A model generated the notes under the pieces. That model was not told the origin of the DNA. It saw only the letters and a program-made list of their open reading frames with translations, and made no database searches. This document shows positions 36,101 to 47,300 of a stretch of 64,000 bases of DNA, piece after piece. The translations under genes and the position numbers were made by a program. The first letter of the stretch is position 1. Each line of letters opens with the position of its first letter. This stretch comes from Pelecanus crispus (taxonomy: Eukaryota > Chordata > Aves > Pelecaniformes > Pelecanidae): positions 30,901,044 to 30,965,043 of the forward strand of contig NC_134649.1 in assembly GCF_030463565.1 (NCBI RefSeq), written 5' to 3'.

Positions 36101-37701
36101 CACTACCTCAGGAATTAGCGTATCTGCTACCTTTAAAGGAATAATGATGCAAAACACATTGCAGTATCTAATATGCATCAACAGTCCATGAATGTCAATA
36201 AAAACAAGTAAGAATAAAAGCATAGCACATGAAAACACAGGCATAATGTTATCAGATAAACAGAAAAAGGGTAACTTCAGCAACAACATACTTTTTAAAA
36301 AATGACTGTTACCTGTGCAAAAAGCTTTCTTTGGCCAACTCAATTTGCAGTGTCCCCCCTTTCCATTTTGTTTTATTTAAAATTGACATGCCTGCAAAAC
36401 AAGGAGATGGGAAATAAATTCTTTCTACATTAAAAAAATACACCTTAGACTTAAATATGCCTCGTTCTATGATAGCTTGAAGTTTCTTTAGCATGATCTT
36501 ATACTCCATCACTCACCTGATTTAAGGTTGTATATGAGAGGTCTAATACCCTTATCTTACACAAGAAGGTCTACATCCAAAATTACAGTTCTGACTTCAA
36601 AAGTCATTGAAGTCTCTATGGTTCAGTTCAAGTACGAACATGACAATACAGATACATGTATCCTGAAGTTTCTATACTACTGTCAGACAGGCTCTTCTCT
36701 ACTTCTTCTGTACTTTGAAAAACACAGTTAAGGAGTACTGAAAACCAAAGGGAAAAGTGTTGTACTTAGAACTTAAGGAAGTTAAGTATCAAGGGCTGGG
36801 TTAGCTTTTAGTTGCTCTCAAAACAGCCTTCCTATTCCTAATGGCAACATTCTCCAGATAAAAGGGCATATTACCAATCCCTCTCTTCAGCTATAGGTAC
36901 ACAGGTGTTTTTATAACCCTGCCAGTAGTTTTGTACTCCAACTATTTTGGGATTTGTAAAATTGCTTTAACAGAAGCATGCTTTATATAAAGTCTCCTCC
37001 TGGGTTTCCTCTCACATCAAGTCACTTCTAATGTTTTATGGACCTGATGAAAGCGTTTAAAACACATTTCCTATACCTTTTCATAAAAGGGTTAGAACAA
37101 ACTCATAAATCACTTATTTCAGTCACAAGCAATCTTTTTAATCTGCTTACATCTACCTACTGAAAACTCCAATAAAGCAAATTCCTTGAAATTGCATCTT
37201 AAAGCAAATGGAATGAATCTAACAGTATGAAACAGGGTCTACCTTGACCACATCCCGATTTGACATCAGATGCATTATCACTAATGCTCAAAAACATAAA
37301 TTACTTAAAAAAAATTTAAAAATGTACTTACACTTTCTGAGATCTGCATCAGAAATGCTGACACTGATGTAACCAAAAGTTTTCACAGGGTTCCCTGTTC
37401 AATGATAAACATTCAGTTAATTTCTATGTAATTTCAGTGCTTCCTTTAAAACTGAAAATTAAGCTATTTCCTGAAAATAAAGTGTCTCTGAAGCAAAAAT
37501 TCCATTTCACACTACAAATTGAAAAAACAATTAATCTTTAAAGGATGATGCAAAACTGTTACCCTGATCATCTTTTCTGGTAATAATCTCTGCATCCAAA
37601 ACATGCCCAAACTTGCCAAATCTTTCTTGCAGTTCAGCCTTAGAAACCGTATGGCCAAGCCCTCCAATATATAAGCGTTTTGAAACTTGTTTCTTCTCCA
37701 T
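22948..37701 (-). CDS. NOL8: Nucleolar protein 8
   Basis: Sixteen coding exons, minus strand in order: 37701-37563, 37394-37332, 36391-36313, 36007-35860, 34996-34928, 34609-32678, 32398-32285, 31035-30916, 30588-30504, 29656-29512, 27963-27880, 27125-26848, 25037-24911, 24472-24402, 23409-23327 and 23001-22948. Phases agree throughout and give 1196 codons plus stop, close to human NOL8 (about 1167 aa). The protein starts MEKKQVSKRLYIGGLG. An RRM fills residues 8-90 (RNP2 LYIGGL, RNP1-like KTFGYISV). A 644-codon exon encodes an acidic, Ser/Lys-rich disordered region. Conserved islands include KYDPSKYCHNL, RFKIKPQFEG, RFRMDARFLE, SGFTFSFF and WQEDPRFQDSSS, and the C-terminus is basic (ECRKKHKDARRKVKAKQ). 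Human NOL8 is a nucleolar RNA-binding protein needed for ribosome biogenesis and cell growth. Two introns are non-canonical and are listed separately. Confidence 0.96.
23881..23955 (+). repeat. G/T-only low-complexity tract
   Basis: Almost purely G and T on the plus strand (A/C on the NOL8 sense strand), within a NOL8 intron. Confidence 0.7.
24473..24910 (-). other. NOL8: GC-AG intron in NOL8
   Basis: The exon ends ...AAAGAAAT and is followed by GCAAGT, the strong donor form typical of GC-AG introns. The acceptor is CTAG at the 24473 boundary. Phase 2 on both sides creates an ATG codon (M1128) and continues FFSLPRTESARFFFFSKDDE, which matches the NOL8 family. The nearest GT two bases on would force a stop within the next exon. 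Confidence 0.85.
26269..26341 (+). repeat. G/T-rich tract ending in poly(T)
   Basis: Runs of GGGG and TTTT alternate and end in about 23 T residues, in a NOL8 intron. Same style as the tracts at 23881 and (complementary) 28319. Confidence 0.75.
28319..28379 (+). repeat. A/C-rich low-complexity tract
   Basis: Poly(A) interrupted by CCCC blocks in a NOL8 intron; the complementary form of the G/T tracts elsewhere in the gene. Confidence 0.7.
30065..30102 (+). repeat. Poly(T)-poly(A) self-complementary tract
   Basis: About 18-20 T followed directly by about 17 A, a perfect potential hairpin in a NOL8 intron. Confidence 0.8.
34610..34927 (-). other. NOL8: U12-type AT-AC intron in NOL8
   Basis: On the minus strand the intron starts ATATCCTT (34927-34920), the U12 donor consensus. 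It contains TTCCTTAAC (34628-34620), a perfect U12 branch site, and ends in AC (34611-34610), 11 nt past the branch A. Splicing here joins K166 (...QQKNK) to IVKYDPSKYC in phase 0, matching the spacing I recall for human NOL8. Any GT donor or AG acceptor nearby fits worse. Confidence 0.88.
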
Positions 37702-37946
37702 GTTGAAAAGTCAAGCTGTCACACCTGTAACGCACACACATTTTCCCTGTAAGAAGGTAACAGTTCACTAACACTTACATTGTAGGTGTTAATGCAATCA
37801 TAACAGCAAATAATAGAACATCAGAAGTCCTCCGCAAAGAACCTTTTAAGTGTGCTCCTTTGCTTTGCACTAGGTTACACGCTCTGCTCCAGTCCAGTAC
37901 CAGTAAACACTGCATTGCTGTAAGTAACCACGATTTAGGTGTTGGG

Positions 37947-37984
37947 TTGGTGTTTTTTTGTTTTTTTTTTAAAAAAAAACCAAA
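37947..37984 (+). repeat. Poly(T)/poly(A) tract in NOL8 intron 1
   Basis: T-rich run followed by an A run, another potential hairpin between the non-coding exon and the start-codon exon. Confidence 0.6.
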
Positions 37985-38039
37985 AAGAAAAACTTGAAGC
38001 ATACAACTGGGTGCATGGCAATAAGCGTAGACAGCTCTT

Positions 38040-38870
38040 AGCAATATAACCTTTCTAAGGATTTTTCTAAGCGAGGCGGTAGAGCCGCATTCAGCTCCAA
38101 CTCCCACCTCCCAGGAGAGGCCGAGGCACCGGCCGAGAGCCCCCCACCGCAGCCCCGGGGCACCGCCACCCCGAAGAGACGCTGTAACCCTCCCTCACCG
38201 CCTCCATGTGCGATCCTCGTCGCGCCACGCAATTAATCTTCCCCCTCGCATCCCTTCCTAGCGCTCACCCGGAAAGAAAGGGTTCCTCCTCCTGCGGCTG
38301 TTCGATTCTCATTGTCTTATCGTCTCTTTCGGGTTTCTTGTTTCCGGCCGGTCAAGTGTGACGGGAACACACGGGTTGGTCTTGTGACCGCAGGCAGTTT
38401 GGTCGTAACTAACCAGGAAGAAATGTAGGGGAATTTTCCGCAAGACATGAACAAAAAAAAAAACCCCAAAAAAGAAGGAAGTAGCTAACACAATAATGCT
38501 TTTCCAATCATCTCGAATAACGGCCTCGGAAGCTGCCCTTCAAGTGGCTCTGCTGTTTCGCGAGGGGGGCATGAAGGCGCGGGCGGCGCCCCCTGCTCAG
38601 GCAGCAGCTGTGGTAGCGCCCAGGCCCGCCGCAGGCCGGTTGGGCGCGCAGTTCGAAGGCGCGGGGTGCGCGCGGCGGCGGGGCTGGGAGCGCCTCTCCT
38701 CAGCTCCGTGGGCCGCGCCTTGCGCCGCCGGGGCCTTGTGCCGCCGGGGCGGGCTCCGGCACCGGCTCCGGCACCTGCGGGCCTCAGCCCGCCTCGGGGG
38801 GGGAACTGGGACAGCGCCGGTTCGTCTGGCGAGTCGTGTTGCCCGGCCCTTACCTCGTCAGATTTGAAGG
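38040..38870. promoter_or_regulatory. CpG-rich bidirectional promoter region of NOL8 and CENPP
   Basis: An abrupt GC- and CpG-rich island in otherwise A/T-rich DNA lies between the divergent 5' ends of NOL8 (minus) and CENPP (plus). ETS-like CCGGAA/TTCCGG cores occur near 38269 and 38343, and there is a GCGCGC-rich stretch near 38645-38675. No TATA box is evident. The same head-to-head pairing exists in mammals. Open frames inside the island (for example 38485-38967) are compositional. Confidence 0.75.
38269..38340 (-). other. NOL8: Predicted non-coding first exon of NOL8
   Basis: A strong donor (CCGG followed by GTGAGC on the minus strand) occurs with its exon edge at 38269. The matching acceptor (TTACAG) precedes the start-codon exon at 37724, leaving 23 nt of 5' UTR there. 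The transcription start is not defined; the right edge given is approximate. Confidence 0.5.
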
Positions 38871-40979
38871 CTAGAAGCCAAGCAGCGAAACGCAGAACCC
38901 CACCAGCTCGTTTCTCACAAACCCGTGAGTGCTCTTCCCAGGTCTTGCTGCGGCAGCATAAAAGCAAACGCTTAGGGGTGTATACGGGTAGGTACGTAGA
39001 AATGTGAAATATTTACCGTTAATGGACAAATATACGTGTGTGTGCGCGCTTAGGGTGAGGAGAAATGATTGACTGTCGTTAAATTTATGTTTTATTTAAT
39101 TAAAAGTATGTTCGGGTATTTTTTTCTGAGATAACGCTCTTTAAAGTTATCGCTAGTCTTTGAGTCTTCTGCAGTCTAGTAAAATCATTTGAGTTGAAAT
39201 AGCTGTAAGCAGCGTATGTGTTCTGTTACTGTTTTCGCAACAGCCAGTTGTTAAAAGAGGAATTAGCTGACAACCTAGGGTAAAGTTCTGGCTATTGTAA
39301 TGTTTTTCCCAACATACTCTTTATTATGACCAAAACTTTCTTCAATGTATCCAGTTAAAAAAAAAAAATCTAATAGGATCCATTAAAAGTTGGAGAACTT
39401 CTATTTCTTTTCCCCACTGATCTTCTTTGTTGTCATACATTGCATAAGATTGCTTTAAAATCCAGAAGAAGTCAGGACTGGGCACAATCTCAGTGATTCT
39501 TTAACTGAACGTACTTTCTTTATTCACTAAATAAGTTTTTAATGCAGAACATGTTTTGAATGTTTTCTTATATGTGTTATTCAAATGCTGTTTCTTAGGA
39601 AATAAACCAACAAAATCCTATTTCCTCCTCATCCCTTTTTATTGAACCATGTTAGTGTGGATCTTGCAAATACAGTACGGGTTGTTTAAAAGCACACATA
39701 AAACTAGATTTATGGTTTTTTTTCCTAGTCAAAAGTAATTAATATGTCGGTATTGAGCTGCATAACATTCTCCACAGTCCTTTGAATGTGTCATGTCTAG
39801 GCTGAATGTCAAATATTTTTTTCTTAAACCTGATGTTTGTTTATTTTGAATTATTTGTGAAACATGGTTGTTTCTTTGTGTCTTTTTACTGCGGCTTACT
39901 TGAAAGGCAGATTATGCTATGGTATTAGTAGGAATAGCTGTGTTTCATTTAATCAGGTGGATTTTTAGGTGAATTTGTTAAAGCTGGATTCAGTTTCGGT
40001 ATCTGATTAGGATTGCTTTCTATCTGCAGAACAGCTTCTTGTTCTATTACAGCAAGTGTAAAGCAGCTGGATATGCTCCTGGATGAAATCATGATTAGCT
40101 AAAAAGATTTGTAAAGCAAGCCTTTGAATAAATTAGATTCCTGATTTAACTTCTGTATTTGGAGGCTATGCAGTGATCTGTGTCTTAAAATTGGTTTAAT
40201 AATTACATTTGCACTCAGTGAATGAAGTCTTTGAGGAACTACTGCAACAAAACAAGATTCTTTTCAAAATTGTTATCTATTTTGGAGAAAACTTCTTTTC
40301 TTTTTTCTTTTGTGTAAAGTCAGAAATTTGTTCTTTGTCACATTCTTGTGGATATCTAGTAGCTTTCTGTATTCACTGGAAGTAGAATCTTTTCTGTTCA
40401 TGATGCTTTTAGCAGAGTGAGTTACCATGTTTCTCAGGAAGCTTTGTTCCATACAGAATTATGGAAAAAGTGGCTTGTCTACTCTTGTAATGTCTACTTG
40501 CAGACCAGTGTCTTTCAAAGTGGACTTTCTAGGATTTAAGTAGGAGTTACACTGATGACAGAGTACTGTAGTATAGTTTTACTGCAAGCCTAATTCTGTT
40601 TTCAGGTTGGTGGCAGAATGCCTGTCAAATTTGGTTGCTGAGGATCAAGGTTTATATGTTAGTTTAATCTTCCATAGCAAACAGGAGTGTTTGACAGTCT
40701 AGAATTCTTTATGGAGGTATAAATTATTATACTTGTCAAAGCTACCTGGGATATTTAAAAATTGTATGTACCAATTCTTCAGTTTTCAAAAGCCATAAAA
40801 TATAATAAACTGTCTCATTTTAAGTAGAGGGGTAGTACAAAAAATTGCCTAATGTTATAGTTGCATTTTGTAAACTAATTCCTTGGATAAAAATAATTTA
40901 TTTTGAAAATGGATTTTTTTATTATTTGGCCTAAGAAATATACTTACTTTGTTTTATCTAGTAACGTTGGTTCTGAGAA

Positions 40980-41344
40980 ATGGACAACAGCATTTGTCAA
41001 GTTTATGAAGACAAAATCCAGTCGCTGGAAGAAGAAATTAAACTATTGGCTGAAAAGTATGAAGACAGCCAACAAGAATCCACCTTTTTTTCTGACGAGG
41101 AGATACTAATGTCACTGTATGTTTTTTTTCATGTGTTGGATTAATAGTGTTTCTTTGTCAGAATTGTTCAGGATAAGCTTTTGCCTCTATGTTAGGACTT
41201 TCCTTATGTTATTTTTACAGTGCTGATCTTGTTTAGAACATCGGCTATATATGGTAAAAGATTACAAATAATAACCAGTTAATCTCTTTTTTACTGCCTT
41301 CTGTTGGTAGTTTGTGGGTTTTTTATTTTTAGGATGTTTTTGTT

Positions 41345-41382
<38 letters not shown>

Positions 41383-44300
41383 TAGTCATAATGGTCAGAG
41401 CATGATATCAGGTACATTACTGGCAGGCCCTGCAAAGTTGTTGACTATAAAAGCTGTGTTTTCCATTATGCGCTGTGAAACAGCTCAGTACCTGTTTACT
41501 TTAAAAAAAAAAAAAAAAAAAAAAAAGACTGGGAACATGTACAGGTGTGACTAGTTATATGCTAAAGAAGTGAAGAAGTGCCATGTTAGGGCTTTTTATT
41601 TCCATTATTTACCTGATGTTCTATAGTAAATGTACACTCCATAGATAAAATAAGTCATTTAGAAGAGTAAAGGCATCGCAGCTCATTTTTGTTGTACATT
41701 CCTCAAAATGGATACTGACATCTGAAGACTTATAATAAAGGCTGTGTCTACCTGGCAGTGAACATAAAGTATTTGTGTAAGTTATAATAGTTTACTCTTC
41801 CTAGGAATATGATCCAACTGAAATTTAACTCATTGAAAACTGATCTTGGTCTGAAAATCATCAGATCACATTACAAATGCTTTTTATTTAATGGTATTGC
41901 TGTACTGATGTGACAAAACATGTTCTTCTGTCTGTCTTTTGCCCTTTTGATTTTATTTTTTTTTCTTTTTCAATTCTAGAAAATCATTCCAAAGAGAATT
42001 TAAGGCAGAATCTAAGGGATGTGAATCTCCATCAGACCTGAAAGCTCAACTTGAAAGTCTAGAAACGGATCTCTCCTTTTTAATGAAATTTACTGGTATT
42101 CAATTCACAAATCATTCCAAGAAAACGATGGAAAAAAGTAAGCATTTTTGTGCCCTTTACTTGTGCTATACTGAGCATACTGTTTCAGTTCATTACATTT
42201 GCAAATGCATGTTGTAATTCTACTTTCAATGCTAGCAGAAAGACAGTTCTTCTAAAATACAACAGAATTTTCTTTATTGACAAAATAGTTTCTGAGTAAA
42301 TATAGTACTTTGCGTAGTGGCGAAAGTGAAGGACTACAGTGAAGTTAGTTGTGTGGGTTTTTTTTTAACATGTTTAACTTATTTATATGATGGATGGTAT
42401 CAGTTGGTACTTTAAATATGACTAATGGAAGAAATGTAGTAATTGTTGAATAGAATTACAATCAAGTATTTTGTTAACTTTATTTTATAACAGCAAGAAA
42501 CAGAACAGTGCGGAAGCACAGATTATCAGGGAATTGCCACTCCCTGTCTTTTCAATTGGAATTCCAGCTTCTTGAAATGCAGGTAAGGATCAATGTATGC
42601 TTAAAAAGAAAACAACCAAGCAAACAAACAAAACTTCAAATGGACAAATGTCAATACTTCCTTTTCCAGCTGAAACCTTCAACTGGTATTTTGTCATTTT
42701 GGTTGCCTGAGCCTACTTAATCTAAGCCTCAGTGGGTTTTTTTCACTCTATAACACCTGGACCCAGCTTTTGAATTCCATGTGCATCTAAGCAAAATAGT
42801 TCTGAAGGTCAGGTTCAACATTCAGTCCTTAAATTCTTATGTTCTCCTGTAGTCAGATATCTTGGTCTGGAGACTTGAAAATTCCGAACCTTACCTCTCT
42901 TGAGGAAACTGAGGAAAAGCTAAAACACTACAAACTTGAACAATTGGGTTTTGTTTGGGTTTTTTGTTTTGTTTTGCTTTAGTTTTATTTCTGTTTGCTT
43001 GGCTAGTGTGACTAGCCATTACATCACGGGACTGCACAGAAGTTACACTAATGGTTACAGATTTTTTTCAAGGAAGTTCTTTCATTAAGAATCTATTTTT
43101 AGCACAGAATTCAAAATGATAAGCAGTAGAAAACAGCTGCTATCCCAATTTGTCATAATGTACCCCAATTTGTAATAATGTTTTTGGCATCAGGAAATGT
43201 CCTTCTCAAGAAATGTCCTTCTCAAGAAAACTTGATTTTCAGCTCAGCCTTAAAATTATTTTTTAAATTGAACATAGTTGGACCTGATAGTGTTAAAAAT
43301 GCCTTGTTATGTAAAGATATCCTTCCTAATCTTAAGAAAAGTCATATTATGAATTTAGAAAATGAATATTTAGATAGTCACATGTGGACTGCATAATTTG
43401 AAACTGCAGGAGTTCAGCTGAATGAGGTTATTCTGCAACCTCTTAAGTACATGCATGACTTGACACTTGTGATCCTAGTGATATCATTTTACCGTTTGCT
43501 TGTATAAAACGCCATTTAGCTTTGAGCATGGAAATAGACTGCATCAATCATGCGACTTGGTTAGATTAATGTTGGGTTTTTTTTCGCCTGTACGCTCCTG
43601 CAGATTGATGACATCTTTTAGCGTCAATGGAGCTCGGATGGGTAACTGGGTGTTGTTTATATATAGCTGCATTGGTGATGCTTAAATCTGTTACACCACT
43701 AGATGGCAGCACTTGTCCACGTAATGCCTAAAACTTTTACTACTTCAGCCCTGATGAAATACCCTAGAGTGACAGAATACCAAGTGTACGTATTAAAAAA
43801 AAAACACTTCAGTTGAAAAGATATAATTTTGAGTTAAATTTTTTCACGAATTAATTTTTTTTAATAGAAGTACATGTCACCTGTAACTTACAATTTAATA
43901 TGCAATGCAGATGTATCAATTTGCCTTAAGTTAATAAACTTTGAATTGCCAGTATTTTATGCATTTGTACGGTGTGGGTTGTGGACATGTGGAAAATGGT
44001 AAATTCCTTAAGCAGACACCAATGAAGAGTACAGTTTTTAATTGTGCCATAATATACAGGTTTTGGTTTTTATTTTTAGTGTTACATACCCAAGTCAAGA
44101 AGTACACTTACTGTTTCAAACACAGACTAATTTCTGTTCCTTTACTCAGTTTTTGTGATTGTGTATGAACTTGAATGTTATTAAAGGTTTTGCATTTACT
44201 TAAATGTTAATGTGTTTTAGCTGTTGTACAAATCATACTGTAATGGTTTGGTTAGAGTTGTAAAATACAACCATTGTGTACAGTCCCATATTTTCATTTT

Positions 44301-47300
44301 GTTAGAACTCTTTAAATCAAATAGATTTTGAGATAATTTAGTAGTTCAAAAATTCAAGGGTAAGGATTGTATTTTTAAGACGTACAGTTTCATAACTTAT
44401 ATGATTAAAAAATTACTCTTCCATTTCTTTATAATGAAAAAGCGTATCTCATGACTAGACTGTTAACAATTCCATTCAGACATTTTGCCTAGTTCTAGTT
44501 GGCTGTTTCTGTGGTGTAAAAGTAGTGGCATGTTTTCTTGGTTTTGCCACAGACTTTGTATACTGTGCGGGTCATCCTGCAGTGAAGTCAGTAGGTCCTC
44601 TGGATGCAGGAGTCTCCCTCCATAGCTCTCAGGAAAGTTGTGACTTCAGGCCAGACTAAGACCTGGAAACTTAGCTTTAACTTTTTTATGCCTCCAGCTT
44701 TTTGCATATAAATATGGAGAAACCTATTTTCTAAGATATGGCATTAACAGTTGTATTCAAAATAACCTGTACTGAGATCAGGATGTGCAAGATAGTGTAA
44801 AGTTGCAACTAGTTTCACCCATCTTGAAAAGTAAAAGACAACAGCTGTTTTGGGGAAATTCTTAGTAGGTAACAAATACATTGGTGTGCAGCAGATTTCA
44901 CACTGTTAACTCTAGCTGTTTAATCTAGTAGTTAAGTTACAATACAGTTAGCTCAGCTCCATAGTACCTTAAATCAAACTTGTTAATACACAGTAACAAA
45001 TTGTTCTTGTAATTATATCTAATTTGATCTTAAACAAAATGTTCAATGTCATTCATGTTAAAAGGTGTGTTCCAGGATACAATTGTACAAAGAGGGGTAG
45101 GCGGATCTGAGTTCACTCTGACTAGCTTTGAATGGTTGAGATTATGTCCATATTACTGTAGTATTTGTCACTCACTGCCTGACATATTCTGCATCTTAGC
45201 TGGTTCTTAGTTTTGGCACAGCGTCAGACTAGCGTACAGTTTATTTTCCCAAGCTGACTACTGTTTTGCCAGCTTTGACTGCAAGCAAAGAAGCTCCTGT
45301 CTGTTCACCATTGTGCATAGGTGGATGCTTATGAAAGTCAGAATGTGGATGAAGAAAACAGGTTAATGCAAAAGCATTTTTTGATTTGTTTATTTTCCCC
45401 TCTTACTGTCCTTAGGTATTAGGAGAGGACATGTACAATTAGCTTGAAAATCTGCCAAAACAAGTCTAAGCCACTTGAGAAAGCAATCATTCAAATAAGA
45501 GTGGCTTTCTTCTCAAGAGCTTTCCTTTTAAATCTTTTTATTTGACCCCAGGATGGTATCTTGGCATATGTTAGTAAACCCACTTATTGGAAAAGCAGTT
45601 TCTTTAAAAGGTAGCGTGTTAGCTTGTGACTACAAGCAGCTTCTCTACAACTCCATGCACATGTTGAACCTTTTGCTCTAAATTTTAAAATTATTTGTCC
45701 TTATGTTACTTACTCAATCCACTAAACTTTGTCGAGTCTTGGTTTGCTTTTTCCATCGTTACTGATGGCAGTGTTAGCAGTACTGTCCAACCAGTACTAA
45801 GGATTGCTGTTGTATGTGGGCATTTGACTCCAGCTTTTCTGTTTAGTTTCCTCTGTGTTGCCATTCCCATTTGGTTGTAGTGACTGAATATAAGAAAAAT
45901 AAAGTACAAAGTCTCCAGTATAAAGTGAAGCATTTGCTATGGTCCTCAAGCCATGATTTTAAGCTTTTTCATTCAGTGTTATCTAACCTGTTACTCAGGT
46001 GTGTTCAAGAATGTGTAGAAAAAAGAATTAAGTTCTTTGTGGCTTCATTTCTACTATATGAAGGTCTTTTCTCTCTTTTTTAATAGGTTGTTAGATATTT
46101 TAATTTGGAAACATTTTATTTTTATTATCATGCATGTAACACCAAGTAACAGTTACTATTGTAAAAAGGGACAAGAATTTGAGGCAAAACTATAGGCTTT
46201 AAATTAAAAAAATAAAAGGAATACTAACAGGATTTTTTTTTTTTTTTTACTTAGGGTAGCATTATTATGGTTTTCAGATGAAACCTTATATTTGAGTTTT
46301 CTGGTATATGTGGCAGCTAGGGGTTGTGTTGGAAAACAAGAAGAATCTTTAAGAAGTGGAAGTGACATGAAAAGAAGTAGATGAACCTCTTATTTTATAA
46401 ATAAAATATACATATTTCATGTATATATTTTATAAATTATTTTTATTTATATTCTTATTTTATAAATAAAACATACATACATATTTTCTATGCTGACTAG
46501 TTCAGGTATTATTCCAAAAGCCTTGTTGTATGGATAATACTGATACTATCAAAATGAAAGAAAATGTCCACACGTATAAGGTATAGTTAAAAAAATGCTA
46601 TTTGAAGGATTATAGTACTTAGCAACATTTGCATGTATTTTTGTCTATTTTATATGCAAATAGATAGATTTTGCTTGCTTGTTTGTTCTCGCTAGAGAAA
46701 TTTCTAAAATACTGTGTTGCTACTTCTCCAATCTAGAATAAAGAGAATGTGTCTGCTGTTATTACTGATCTCAGCATTATAGTAGAATCTGGAGAAGATT
46801 CAGATTTGAGCAAGTTTGTGTCAAGGTAAGGTGGAGGTTTTTGTTTAAGAAAAGTTATTGTATGGGATATCTGATACTAAAAGCAATACTGAATTTTCAT
46901 GTAAATTGGTGGCAGTCAGTTTCTTTGTTTGGTAATGTACCGTTAGCCCAACCTAAACGCTTCTGATCCCTTGTTTGTATCCTTCTGGAGAGAAGATGAA
47001 CTGCGTACAGTTTTTAAGGCCTGAAAGGACCATTAGAAATTCATGTTAAACAGAAATGGTTTTTGATTTATAATGTGTTTTAGCTGTCTGAAATTGTTTG
47101 GTTCAGAGGAAGATGTAATAAGGTAATCTCAGCTATTGCATTTTAATTTATGTAATCAACACATTAACTGTGACTCAGATGTGTATGTGAGTTGCAGATG
47201 TGCAACATGGGTGAGTAACTGCTAAAGTGTACATCCAGAACCCCTCTCCAGGACTTGCCCGTTTCTAATTCTCTGCTCACCATTCCATTTCTCTTCTTTG

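Larger units (their letters stand above)
42583..46736 (+). other. CENPP intron, 4.15 kb
   Basis: Between the HRLSGNCH-encoding exon and the next. It holds small direct tandem duplications (near 43144-43230), a near-duplicated A/T-rich stretch (46385-46490) and homopolymers. No embedded gene is recognised. Confidence 0.7.

Noticed and set aside
38485-38967. Open frames on both strands in the CpG island (for example 38485-38967 and 38666-39007)
   Set aside because: GC-rich composition leaves few stops; no similarity to CENPP or NOL8, and the CENPP start is secure at 40980.
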